Notes under the pieces: model-generated
The model's input: the letters and a program-made list of their open reading frames with translations, nothing else
Told to the model about the DNA's origin: nothing
Databases searched by the model: none
Program-made: the position numbers and the translations under genes
In this document: positions 35,216 through 43,881 of the stretch, piece by piece
Position numbering within the stretch: the first letter of the stretch is position 1
Layout of the letters: each line of letters starts with the position of its first letter
From: Selenomonas sp. TAMA-11512
GTDB taxonomy: Bacteria > Bacillota > Negativicutes > Selenomonadales > Selenomonadaceae
DNA length: 64,000 nucleotides
Direction: 5' to 3'
Assembly: GCF_037076525.1 (NCBI RefSeq)
Contig: NZ_AP029018.1
Location: 992,001 to 1,056,000, forward strand

Positions 35216-36222
35216 TAACGTGCGCCACAGGTGCCGGCGGCGTATTGGCAGTCGGAGGCTTTATTCGTGAGACCGAGCTCTGCAAGCATTGCCATGTCTT
35301 CGGCAATTGTCGTGCCGGAGGTCGTGAGCATATTTCCCGTTATGGAGGCGGTAGCACCCTTTCTGAATGCGTGTCTGCCATTGTCCTTCAGGAGCTTGCG
35401 TCCTGCACCGAGGCGAATGTTGGCGGTTGGATTGCTGAATCGAAAGATGGCGATGGTACGCATGATTTCTTCATCGGATGGTGGTGTGCGATCTTCGAGC
35501 GGTGTACCGGAAATGGGCATCAGTGAATTGATGGGAATGGACGCAATGCCAAGCTCCGCCAGGCTGCATGCCATATCAATGCGATCCTCCCAGGTCTCAC
35601 CCATACCGATGATGCCCCCGGAGCATACGCACAATCCTTCCTCCTGTGCGAGCTTGATTGTTTTGATGCGATCCTCGTAAGTATGTGTCGTGCAGATTTC
35701 AGGGAAAAAGCGTTTGCTCGTCTCGATGTTGTGATGGTAACTCGTGACACCTGCCGCATACAGACGACGGAGACGCTCTCGCGGGAGGATGCCGTGTGAA
35801 GCACACAGGTCGATGTGAAGTGTATCATGGATGGTCTGATAAGCATCCACGGCATTGTCAAAGTCTTTGTCCGAGAGTGCCCGTCCCGAGGTCACGATAG
35901 AGAAGCGATTTGCGCCGGCTCTTTCATTGGCACGCGCATTGGCAATGATTTCCTTCTTTGAGAGAAAAGGGTATTCGTCGACGCCTGTCTTATGATGTGC
36001 GGACTGGGCACAGTACTTGCAGTTTTCACTACATCGTCCGCTCTTGCCGTTTAAAATCGTGCAGAGATCGATATGATTGCCGCAGAAGTGACGGGCCAGG
36101 CGACCTGCTTCCCTTTCAAGGATGTCGATCGGTGCGGTCAGGAAGGCTGAAAAATCATCGCGTCTCGTCAGTCTGCGTCCGCTGATGATTTCGGCGGCGA
36201 GTTTTTGAAAATCCGTTGCCAT
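35215..36222 (-). CDS. bioB: Biotin synthase
   Basis: Radical-SAM enzyme that inserts sulfur into dethiobiotin. The 335 residues include the [4Fe-4S] motif SENCKYCAQS (CxxxCxxC, starting near residue 62, the first Cys being in GRCSENC), SIVTSGRAL, and the [2Fe-2S] and SAM-site stretches CSGGIIGMGETWEDRIDMA and RLGAGRK. Length is normal. No other bio genes are in the window, so dethiobiotin must come from elsewhere or be salvaged. Transcribed alone from its own promoter; GCGAGGGACC precedes the ATG. Confidence 0.96.
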   Translation of the reverse strand: MATDFQKLAAEIISGRRLTRRDDFSAFLTAPIDILEREAGRLARHFCGNHIDLCTILNGKSGRCSENCKYCAQSAHHKTGVDEYPFLSKKEIIANARANERAGANRFSIVTSGRALSDKDFDNAVDAYQTIHDTLHIDLCASHGILPRERLRRLYAAGVTSYHHNIETSKRFFPEICTTHTYEDRIKTIKLAQEEGLCVCSGGIIGMGETWEDRIDMACSLAELGIASIPINSLMPISGTPLEDRTPPSDEEIMRTIAIFRFSNPTANIRLGAGRKLLKDNGRHAFRKGATASITGNMLTTSGTTIAEDMAMLAELGLTNKASDCQYAAGTCGAR

Positions 36223-36258
36223 GAAGGTCCCTCGCTTTGTGTAAAATAGTATGTATCC

Positions 36259-36287
36259 ATTATAAAGACAATATGGTCATTCGTCAA
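36259..36287 (-). promoter_or_regulatory. bioB promoter
   Basis: Minus strand TTGACG (36287-36282), a 17-bp spacer, TATAAT (36264-36259). No BirA-type inverted repeat was recognised. Confidence 0.8.
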
Positions 36288-36387
36288 CCTGATGCATAAT
36301 AAGGTTTACGATAAGACTGAAAGCGCGTTATAAATTAGCGATGAACGCATACGGTCATACGCATCGCCTTGGTATATTTTCAAACGG

Positions 36388-36429
36388 AAAAAACGGGGGC
36401 ACTCTCTTAAAAGAGCATCCCCGTTTTTA
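36388..36429 (-). terminator. Terminator of the thiW-like gene
   Basis: AAAAACGGGG (36389-36398) with CCCCGTTTTT (36419-36428), and an inner CTCTT/AAGAG stem. Runs of A/T on both sides make it work on either strand; it lies just after the thiW-like stop. Confidence 0.88.
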
Positions 36430-36434
36430 CGGTT

Positions 36435-36950
36435 TCAACGAAGCATATTCTGTAATCGCTTCAGCGCTCCCGTGCGATTGAGCGAATGCAGGAGAATATA
36501 GGCGATGAGGCAGCCTCCGACGGTCGAGATGAGAAAGGGAATGACATAGGCATAGAATGCGACTTCGCCGACGACTTTTCCCATGAGCAGGATGGCGATC
36601 GGATAGGCACAGAGACCGCCGAGAATGCCCGTGCCGAAAACTTCTGCGAGGAGCGTGGGACGGAGTGCGCCCGTCTGTCGGTAAACAAGACCGCATAAAA
36701 GAGCTCCGATCATACTTCCTGGAAATGCCATCAGGCTGCCGAGACCGAACAGATTGCGCAGGAGGCTTGCTCCAAAGGCGACAGCGACTCCGTAAAAGGG
36801 GCCGAGGAATACGGCGCACAGGACGTTGACGAGGTGTTGGACAGGCGCACAGCGACTGCCGAGAACGGGGATGGAGAAGAGACTGCCGACGATGGCGACG
36901 GCACAGAGTAATGCGGCGACGGTTAACTTTTTCGTAGAGAGGTTTGTCAT
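36435..36950 (-). CDS. thiW: ECF transporter S component, ThiW type
   Basis: Substrate-capture membrane subunit for a thiamine-precursor thiazole, working with a shared ECF energising module. The 171 residues have five to six helices and the conserved stretches SRCAPVQHLVNVLCAVFLGP, SLLRNLFGLGSLMAFPGSMI and EVFGTGILGGLCAYPIA, which match ThiW. No canonical TPP riboswitch was found upstream, which is unusual for thiW. The adjacent bioB raises the option of biotin-related uptake, but the motifs are not BioY. Confidence 0.82.
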   Translation of the reverse strand: MTNLSTKKLTVAALLCAVAIVGSLFSIPVLGSRCAPVQHLVNVLCAVFLGPFYGVAVAFGASLLRNLFGLGSLMAFPGSMIGALLCGLVYRQTGALRPTLLAEVFGTGILGGLCAYPIAILLMGKVVGEVAFYAYVIPFLISTVGGCLIAYILLHSLNRTGALKRLQNMLR

Positions 36951-37240
36951 GGTTACTTCACTTCTCTTTCATTTTATCCGGATCTCTTCGGCATCTTACT
37001 GGACTCACAGAGATGCTCAGCGAAGGTGATATAAGCAATTGTGCATTGTTATAATGACACAGAATTGATTTCTGATTGCAGAGATTTTGCCTTCTCCGGT
37101 TTGACCTGGTACAATACTCTTTATAGACGTGTTTGCGGGTGCAGGATTCATAGGCGGCGGAAGAACCGCCTCCTATGGATAAAAGTATATTCGATAAGGC
37201 TCTGTTTTTCAATAAGCAGATTGTTTCAGGAGGGAAGCAT

Positions 37241-38578
37241 GTGAAGAAATTGCTTTTGCTGTGTACGCTGTTATTTCTGACAACAGCTGCCCATGCTGTG
37301 CCGGCTCCCGCAGTGAATGAACTCCCGCTGGGGAGTCCGTGGAATGATGTCGATGTATGGGTTGCGGAAAATCCGCGTGGAGATGCGCTTATCGCGGACG
37401 CAGCGCGTATCCGAGAAATCAATGAAACCATGCGCCGGAAGGAATCGAGTCTGATCGATCTTGAGTCCGTGCCTGAGTCGGTATCGGGTGACTATGTGCA
37501 TCGCTATGTGGCAGCGGCAACACCTGCTTATGATACCTACTATACGCCGAACATACAACTCACTTGGGATGGCTATGTCAAGGCATTGGAAAATCGAAAT
37601 ATGGCATCCATGTACGGAGATCGTGCCGTTCGCTATGGAGTGACCGTCTCTCGCGGAGATCTGCGCCTCCTGCCGACGAGTGTCTGCTGGGCGGAGTCGC
37701 CGGGAGATACGCATTACGACAGTCTGCAGGCGACAGCGGTGGATCCGTCGGAACCCGTGCTCATTTTGACCGAGAGCGTCGATGGGGAATTTTACTTCAT
37801 CTTGACGCGTTGCTATGCGGGGTGGCTGAAGAAGGGCGATCTCGCGCTTACCGATCGGGCAGCGTGGCTGACGTATGTCCGCCCGGAGGATTTTTCCGTC
37901 GTTACACATAGCCGCTATACACCGTCCGGCGAAGGACCGGCTGCGGGGGAGAAGGCGGAGAAGCTGCATTCTTCAAGAGCTTTTTACCAGCTTGGAGCGC
38001 GCATAAAGAGACTGGCGGACGGACGATATGTTTTTCCGATTTCTGACGGAGGCGGCAATCTCATCGAGGAGGTTTTCTCTGCGGCACCCGGATCGGCAAA
38101 GGCTCTCCATGACGGTTATCTGCCCTATACGGAGGGAAATATCGTCAAGATGGCATTTCGTCATTTGGGCGACGTGTATGGCTGGGGCGGACAGGATGAC
38201 AGTGTCGATTGTTCGGCTTTTGTGCAGAATGTCTATCGTACCATGGGCATCGAGATTCCTCGGGATGCGGATCAGCAGGAGCGGGCTATGCTGCATACGA
38301 TATCGCTGGAGGGAATGAACCACAGTGAGCGTCTGGAGGCACTCCGACGAGCACCTGCAGGCAGCCTTTTGTTCCGTCCGGGACATGTCATGCTCTACCT
38401 TGGAGAAGCGAGCGGCACGCCGATGGTGATACACTCTTTGAGCAGTTACTATAAAGACACACCGCAGGGCAGGGTTCGTACGAAGGTGCGTCAAGTCCTT
38501 GTCTCGTCGGCACTTTTTGCTACACGCTCGGGAGCGACGAATCTGGATGCGTGTACGAGCATCGGATGGGTGAAGTGA
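37241..38578 (+). CDS. Secreted NlpC/P60 cell-wall endopeptidase with SH3-like domain
   Basis: Cuts the stem peptide of peptidoglycan. The 445-residue precursor has a signal peptide (KKLLLLCTLLFLTTAAHA), an SH3b-type middle region (about 120-260), and a C-terminal NlpC/P60 domain: GWGGQDDSVDCSAFVQNVY with catalytic Cys324, then RPGHVMLYLG and VIHSLSSYY for the His residues. The start is GTG at 37241 because AGGAGGG is 6 nt upstream and the signal peptide starts there; the frame is open to 37175. A role in muropeptide recycling or daughter-cell separation is inferred. Confidence 0.92.
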   Translation: MKKLLLLCTLLFLTTAAHAVPAPAVNELPLGSPWNDVDVWVAENPRGDALIADAARIREINETMRRKESSLIDLESVPESVSGDYVHRYVAAATPAYDTYYTPNIQLTWDGYVKALENRNMASMYGDRAVRYGVTVSRGDLRLLPTSVCWAESPGDTHYDSLQATAVDPSEPVLILTESVDGEFYFILTRCYAGWLKKGDLALTDRAAWLTYVRPEDFSVVTHSRYTPSGEGPAAGEKAEKLHSSRAFYQLGARIKRLADGRYVFPISDGGGNLIEEVFSAAPGSAKALHDGYLPYTEGNIVKMAFRHLGDVYGWGGQDDSVDCSAFVQNVYRTMGIEIPRDADQQERAMLHTISLEGMNHSERLEALRRAPAGSLLFRPGHVMLYLGEASGTPMVIHSLSSYYKDTPQGRVRTKVRQVLVSSALFATRSGATNLDACTSIGWVK

Positions 38579-38642
38579 AATATGTAAGGAGAACATATTC
38601 TTTAGGGCAAAAAGAGGAGATTTTCCTTTTTGAACGAACATT

Positions 38643-38654
38643 TTACATATGTAA
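38643..38654 (+). promoter_or_regulatory. 12-bp palindrome upstream of the MCP gene
   Basis: TTACATATGTAA, a perfect dyad 80 nt before the MCP ATG. Possible operator; no known regulator assigned. Confidence 0.3.
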
Positions 38655-38734
38655 CAGCTTTGCACACATGATAGAGATGATGTGCGCTTTGTATCACAAA
38701 AGGAACTGCTTCGAAGAGGAAGGATGAATGTACG

Positions 38735-40453
38735 ATGACAGTATCTAAGAAGATAGGGGCTTGTTTTATAGCGCTTATCGTAATCTTTACGGCGTTTGGT
38801 GTTTTTACCAATTATTCCGGAGGTCTCTTGCATCGATCCACGTCGGATGTCAAAGATTGGATGGACGGTCTCATAAATACCGCTTCGATAGAAGAGGCGG
38901 CCAATGTAGCCCGTAATCTCGAAATCATGCGAATCCTCGCTGATGATCCGACTCGTCAGGCGCAGCTGGCAAGTGAAATGCAGCAGGCAAGACAAAAAGT
39001 GGATGGGCTCTATCGAGATTATCTGAATCTCATCAAGGGGATGTACTATGCAAATGAGGCGGATCGTACGAGAGATCTTGCTATGGTTCAGAATGAATAC
39101 GATCTTTGGAATGCATATATAGCGTCGGGGCAGGAAGCCGGAGATCTCTTGGCAAATGGGGAGCGGGATAGTGCCATCCACTTGATTGACGGCGCGTCAA
39201 ATGAAGCCTATAGTGCCTTTATTGAAGCGGTCGAAAAGGATTCGGCACAGTCCATCAAGATGGCGGAGGAAACAAAAGCCCGCAGCGACGCTGAATACGA
39301 TATGATTTTTACCGTGACAGTCGTATCGATCATCGTTGTCATCCTGCTGACGGTTGCCTGTGCATTCTACCTCTATCAAGCGATCACAAGAGGTGTCAAT
39401 GATGTTCTTACCGGTCTCAAGACGCTAGCGAAGGGTGACCTTACGGTGAAAATCCGGCATGATTCCAACGATGAATTCGGTCAGATGGCAAATGAATTCA
39501 ACCAGACAGTTCGGAACATAGCCAATATGGTCATGCAGGCACAAAAGACGGCAGAGAGTGTAAATGAGTCTTCTGAAGTACTGAACAACACGGCTGAGCA
39601 GTCGGCGCAAGCCGTACAGAACGTCGCCGAATCCATTACTGAGGTCGCGGGCGCAGCGGCGGAGCAGAACGATTTCATCGGCGAGACGAAAGCACAGGTC
39701 GATGCCTTTATGAAAGGAATCGAGGAGGCAAGCGACATTCTCAATCAGGTCGCCGATAAGGTCAATACGACCTCGCAGCGTGCGCAGGACGGCAATGAGC
39801 TGGTTCAGTCGACGGTCACGCAGATGAATACGATTGCCGACGGTGTCCAGAATGCCGCAGAGGTCGTCTCGACACTGGGCAAGCGCTCGAAGGAAATCGG
39901 AAACATTGTCGAGGTCATCACGGGTATTTCGGGGCAGACGAATCTCCTCGCGCTCAATGCCGCCATTGAGGCGGCACGTGCCGGCGAGCAGGGAAGAGGT
40001 TTTGCTGTCGTTGCGGAGGAAGTCCGAAAGCTTGCTGAGGAATCAGGCAACGCATCACAGCAGATTGCGACGCTTATTACCGCCATTCAGCAGGAGACGG
40101 AGAAGGCAGTCGAGGCGATGTCCGCGGGACACGAGCAGGCGGAGCAGGGACGTGAGAACGTCACGTCAACGGGTGAGGGCTTCTCAGAAATTCTCGGCAT
40201 GATCGAGGCAATTCATGAGGAGATGGCGGTCATCCGGAAGACCATTGCAGATCTGGCAGGACGGGCGGAGAAAATATCGGATGCGACCAACAACATCAAT
40301 GAGTCGACAGGACGCATCTCGGGTCAGTCGGAGAATGTCTCCGCCGCGACGGAAGAGCAGGCTGCCGGCATGGAAGAAATTGCGGCATCGAGCCGTGGTC
40401 TTGCCGATATGTCGGTTGAGCTCAAGCAGATCATCGGCAAGTTCAGGACCTGA
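38735..40453 (+). CDS. Methyl-accepting chemotaxis protein
   Basis: Chemoreceptor, 572 residues. TM1 about 7-28, a four-helix-bundle type periplasmic sensor about 30-188, TM2 about 189-214, HAMP about 216-268, then the coiled-coil signalling domain whose tip reads [20 protein letters not shown] with [19 protein letters not shown] after it. It ends IIGKFRT with no CheR-docking pentapeptide. The ligand is unknown. Together with the YjfB-type gene at 57 kb it indicates a motile cell. GAGGAAGGATGAATGTACG precedes the ATG. Confidence 0.95.
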   Translation: MTVSKKIGACFIALIVIFTAFGVFTNYSGGLLHRSTSDVKDWMDGLINTASIEEAANVARNLEIMRILADDPTRQAQLASEMQQARQKVDGLYRDYLNLIKGMYYANEADRTRDLAMVQNEYDLWNAYIASGQEAGDLLANGERDSAIHLIDGASNEAYSAFIEAVEKDSAQSIKMAEETKARSDAEYDMIFTVTVVSIIVVILLTVACAFYLYQAITRGVNDVLTGLKTLAKGDLTVKIRHDSNDEFGQMANEFNQTVRNIANMVMQAQKTAESVNESSEVLNNTAEQSAQAVQNVAESITEVAGAAAEQNDFIGETKAQVDAFMKGIEEASDILNQVADKVNTTSQRAQDGNELVQSTVTQMNTIADGVQNAAEVVSTLGKRSKEIGNIVEVITGISGQTNLLALNAAIEAARAGEQGRGFAVVAEEVRKLAEESGNASQQIATLITAIQQETEKAVEAMSAGHEQAEQGRENVTSTGEGFSEILGMIEAIHEEMAVIRKTIADLAGRAEKISDATNNINESTGRISGQSENVSAATEEQAAGMEEIAASSRGLADMSVELKQIIGKFRT

Positions 40454-40624
40454 AAAGAGATATAGCCATATATGCTTGCTGCAAGCGGGATATTACGTCC
40501 CGCTTGTTTTGCTGAGGAAAGAATTTGAGCCTAAATATTCGCTTGTAAGAACTTGCATAAAAGAGCGCGCTCCTATACAATAAGTATGTCGCTGTTGTCT
40601 ATGGAAAGAACGGAGCTGAGAGTA

Positions 40625-41683
40625 GTGAATACAGTAAATTTTAGGGTACACCGTATGATGTCGCTGGTTGCGGCAATCTTTGCGGCGTGGCTGATGTCAG
40701 CTGCATCCATCACAGAAGCGGCAGTACCGGAGGGCAATGACGAAGGATGGTATTGGATTTCTTCGGATGACAAATACAGCAAGTACTATTTACCGAAGGA
40801 AACAAAGGCGACAAAAAGCGCGAAGGTTGCCGATAAGGATGTGGCGACGGTCATCCATGCATGGACAAAGACGGCGTACAGCTATGGCGGCGCGCAGGAA
40901 ACCATTGAAAACTACGGCCTTACGGCGGTTATTTCAAACCCGGGAAATCTCGCTTACAGTCTCGCCCTGTTGGAGGTTCATCCGCAGAATCGAACCATTG
41001 AATATGTACAGGAGATATTTTACAATGCCTCCGGCAAAGTGCTCTGGTCGAAAGAGTACACGACTCGTACGGTGAAGGAGATCAATTCACAGTCGTTTGA
41101 CGAAGACTTTTATACGGCAATTGTAGATCAGATCTTCCGGCACGGAGAAACGGACCGCCGCAAGGCGCAGGATCGTTGGATCGACCTATGGACGCTGACA
41201 AACGCAAGCGGAACGGAGAGCTGTATCGCGGATACGACGACGATGCGCCTCAAAGGAGATAACCTTATCTATTGGGAGTGGATTGAGAAAAAGGATACTG
41301 CCGGAAATGTCCGGTCGATTCAGTTCCTGAAGAAGGCGGTCAACGTCGAGATGAATACGGAGCGCACCATCACGGGGAAGCTCTGGACGCCGCAGGCGGG
41401 CTGGGCAGATGCGGAAGCGGACCGCGTGTACAGCGCGGTGCCGTCAATACCGGAGCGGCAGGCGGGGCTGAACCGTCTGAAAGCGTATGTTTCCGGATAC
41501 CAATATTGGCTGCATCGTTACAGCCTTGACCCGAGCAAAAAGGATGTCGCGAAGGATACGCAGATGAAGGTATCGGCACAGGGAGAGACCGTTGTGCCGA
41601 AGAAACTGAGGTTTGAGTCCACACCGGCACCGATTGCGGGTCGTGTGACGAATGTCGCGGAGGTCAAACCGGAACAGATTTAG
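40625..41683 (+). CDS. Secreted protein of unknown function
   Basis: 352 residues with a signal peptide (MMSLVAAIFAAWLMSAASITEAA). The mature part reads WYWISSDDKYSKYYLPKET, then repeated aromatic and charged beta-like segments (TAVISNPGNLAYSLALLEVH, VLWSKEYTTRTVKEINS, WIDLWTLTNASG). The WYW...SDDKYSKYY opening recalls small surface-adhesin-like or DUF proteins of Negativicutes, each a beta-sandwich, but I cannot name it. GTG 40625 is the preferred start (GGAG 9 nt upstream); ATG 40601 is possible. Confidence 0.75.
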   Translation: MNTVNFRVHRMMSLVAAIFAAWLMSAASITEAAVPEGNDEGWYWISSDDKYSKYYLPKETKATKSAKVADKDVATVIHAWTKTAYSYGGAQETIENYGLTAVISNPGNLAYSLALLEVHPQNRTIEYVQEIFYNASGKVLWSKEYTTRTVKEINSQSFDEDFYTAIVDQIFRHGETDRRKAQDRWIDLWTLTNASGTESCIADTTTMRLKGDNLIYWEWIEKKDTAGNVRSIQFLKKAVNVEMNTERTITGKLWTPQAGWADAEADRVYSAVPSIPERQAGLNRLKAYVSGYQYWLHRYSLDPSKKDVAKDTQMKVSAQGETVVPKKLRFESTPAPIAGRVTNVAEVKPEQI

Positions 41684-41684
41684 C

Positions 41685-41714
41685 TTGACAACTGTAACTT
41701 GATATGGATATACT
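41685..41714 (+). promoter_or_regulatory. Promoter of the B12-controlled transporter operon
   Basis: Perfect TTGACA (41685-41690), an 18-bp spacer and TATACT (41709-41714), starting immediately after the previous stop codon. Confidence 0.75.
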
Positions 41715-41748
41715 ACATTTGATATTCTGATAAAACTGAATAAATACG

Positions 41749-41955
41749 TTGCAAGTGTCAGTTTCTGATCGATGGTGTTCGATACAGTTTGCTGAGCGAT
41801 GAGAGGAAAATGGGTTCAATGCCCATGCTGTCCCGCAGCCGTAAATAGGGAGTGTGCTTCCACAGGTATGAAGCTTGTGCCTGTAAAGTCACTGGGGGAG
41901 ACCCCGGGAAGGCGGAAGAACGCGCAGATCTATGAGCCGGAAAGCCTGCTTGCAA
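41749..41955 (+). ncRNA. Cobalamin riboswitch
   Basis: P1 closes with TTGCAAG (41749-41755) and CTTGCAA (41949-41955). Inside, in order: GAGGAAAATGGG...CCCAT (P3), GCTGTCCCGCAGCCGTAAA (P4-P5 core), GTCACTGGGGG and GGGAAGGCGG (B12-box side), and GAGCCGGAAAGCCTGC (the AGYC-GGA-ACCTGCC box). These match the family. A terminator at 42061 is the likely expression platform, so B12 should switch off the nik/opp-type operon. Confidence 0.92.
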
Positions 41956-42060
41956 TAAGATTCATTGATGGACTCACGAGAGATGGGGAGATGGATGCTG
42001 TGATTTCAGACGCGTTTGTGTCTGTATGATCACTGTGTTTTTGTGTGCGTGTGTATTTCG

Positions 42061-42090
42061 CCGCCTGCCTCTTGGGGACAGGCGGTTTTT
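42061..42090 (+). terminator. Riboswitch-linked terminator
   Basis: CCGCCTG (42061-42067) with CAGGCGG (42079-42085) and five T, just before the ribosome site of the first permease gene. Confidence 0.85.
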
Positions 42091-42115
42091 ATTATTCTAA
42101 AAAGGAGTTGTAGAG

Positions 42116-43060
42116 TTGAGTGCAAAAGCAATCCTGATGCGCTTGGTGCAGATGATCATCACACTCTTGGGAGTCAGTTTTCTGACGTTCAGTCTGACCT
42201 ATATTGCGCCGGGCGATCCTGTCGATGCGATTTTGGAGACAGGCGATACCATCGTGTCACAGGAGACGATCGAACAGACACGTCGTGAATTAGGACTGGA
42301 TCGACCGTTTCATGAGCAGTATATCCGCTGGCTGAACGGTGTAATACATGGAGATATGGGGCGGTCCTACTCTGCGAAGATGCCTGTCCAGGAAAAGCTC
42401 CTGCAGAATCTTCCGGGAACGCTTCTTCTGGCGGGAACGGCAGTCAGTATGATGCTGATTATCTCGTTGCCGGCGGGGGTTATATCGGCGCTTTATCGAA
42501 ATCGTTGGCCGGATCAGATTATCCGATTCTTTACCTTTCTCGGGGTATCTATGCCGAGCTTTTGGGTAGGTCTGATTCTGCTTTACGTATTCGGATTAAA
42601 GCTTGGGCTCTTCCCGATTGCGGGAGGGGAGGTATCGTTTGATCGTATGGTACTCCCCGCATTTACACTGGCAATTCTCTTGTCGTCGAAGTATACGCGT
42701 CAGGTGAGAACGGCAGTACTTGAGGAACTCGGACAGGACTATGTTACGGGGCTGAAGGCGCGCGGCATGTCCATGACGAGGATTCTTCTGCGGCACGTTC
42801 TGCCAAATGCATTCCTGCCGCTCATCACGCTGCTCGGGCTTGCAATCGGCTGGCTGCTCGGGGGTGTTGCCGTCATCGAGATCGTTTTCTCGTGGCCGGG
42901 TATCGGGCGTGTTGCGGTTCGTGCGATCGAGATGCGTGACTATCCGCTCCTTCAGGGATTTGTTCTATGGATTGCAACGCTCTATATGTTTGTGAATCTT
43001 ATCGTTGATATATCCTACAGCTATCTCGATCCGAGGCTTAGGAAGGGGGCAAAGTCATGA
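42116..43060 (+). CDS. Nickel/peptide-type ABC transporter permease (NikB/OppB)
   Basis: Inner-membrane permease, 314 residues, six helices. N-terminal TFSLTYIAPGDPVDAIL and LGLDRPFHEQYIRWLNGVIHGDMG are the usual OppB/NikB opening, and the EAA loop is ELGQDYVTGLKARGMSM..LLRHVLPNA. The start is TTG 42116 with AAAGGAG 9 nt upstream; no ATG fits. First gene behind the cobalamin riboswitch. It overlaps the next gene by 4 bases. Substrate is probably a metal (cobalt or nickel) or a metallophore, by regulation. Confidence 0.9.
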   Translation: MSAKAILMRLVQMIITLLGVSFLTFSLTYIAPGDPVDAILETGDTIVSQETIEQTRRELGLDRPFHEQYIRWLNGVIHGDMGRSYSAKMPVQEKLLQNLPGTLLLAGTAVSMMLIISLPAGVISALYRNRWPDQIIRFFTFLGVSMPSFWVGLILLYVFGLKLGLFPIAGGEVSFDRMVLPAFTLAILLSSKYTRQVRTAVLEELGQDYVTGLKARGMSMTRILLRHVLPNAFLPLITLLGLAIGWLLGGVAVIEIVFSWPGIGRVAVRAIEMRDYPLLQGFVLWIATLYMFVNLIVDISYSYLDPRLRKGAKS

Positions 43061-43869
43061 CGCGGGATCAACTGCTCTTTCGTCTCTATGCGGGGATCAT
43101 TCTCTTAATTGTCCTTGTTGCCGTCTTTGCACCGTTGATCTCGCCATACGATCCGTATGAGTCGGCGATGCAGAACTCGCTTCTGCCGCCGTCTGTCGAG
43201 CATTACTTCGGCACGGACAAGCTTGGTCGCGATATATTTACACGCATTCTCTACGGTGCACGCATTTCAATTACGATGGCTCTTATCGTTGTTATTATTT
43301 CTGCCGGTCTTGGAACCTTGATCGGTGTCATCTCTGCCTATATTGGCGGAAAGGTAGACAATGCCATCATGCGTCTGACGGATGTGTTCCTCGCCTTCCC
43401 GGGCATTGTGCTTGCGATTGCCATCGCGGGCGTGCTGGGGGGAAGCGCGGTCAATGCGGTGCTTGCAGTCGTCATCGTCGGTTGGACGAAGTACGCGCGT
43501 CTTGCGCGAAGTCTGACACTGAAGGTGAAACAGCAGGACTTTTTATTTGCTGCAATTACCGGTGGAACACGCCCCATAGCGATGATTCAGCGTCATATTC
43601 TGCCAAATATTATTACCATCATCATTGTTACGGGGGCGCTCGATATCGGCGCACTTATGATGGAGCTGGCAGGACTCTCCTTCCTCGGATTCGGCGCACA
43701 GCCGCCGACACCGGAGTGGGGACTCATGCTGAACGAAGGACGGCAGCTGATTCAGACAGCTCCGTGGCTCATGATCTTCCCCGGGCTGGCGATTGCATTC
43801 GTCGTTTCGGTGTTTAACCTTTGGGGAGATAGTCTGCGGGATATTATGGACCCGCGCAAGGCGAATTAA
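43057..43869 (+). CDS. Nickel/peptide-type ABC transporter permease (NikC/OppC)
   Basis: Second permease, 270 residues, six helices. GTDKLGRDIFTRILYGARIS (about 50-69) and the EAA loop AAITGGTRPIAMIQRHILPN are typical, as is LSFLGFGAQPPTPEWGLML near 210. Its ATG overlaps the preceding stop (ATGA). The short N-terminus lacks the extension of OppC and is closer to NikC. Confidence 0.92.
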   Translation: MTRDQLLFRLYAGIILLIVLVAVFAPLISPYDPYESAMQNSLLPPSVEHYFGTDKLGRDIFTRILYGARISITMALIVVIISAGLGTLIGVISAYIGGKVDNAIMRLTDVFLAFPGIVLAIAIAGVLGGSAVNAVLAVVIVGWTKYARLARSLTLKVKQQDFLFAAITGGTRPIAMIQRHILPNIITIIIVTGALDIGALMMELAGLSFLGFGAQPPTPEWGLMLNEGRQLIQTAPWLMIFPGLAIAFVVSVFNLWGDSLRDIMDPRKAN

Positions 43870-43881
43870 AGGAGGAAACAA

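Noticed and set aside
36951-37060. TPP riboswitch upstream of the thiW-like gene (minus strand)
   Set aside because: Only GATCCGGATAA is similar; the CTGAGA and ACCC boxes are absent.
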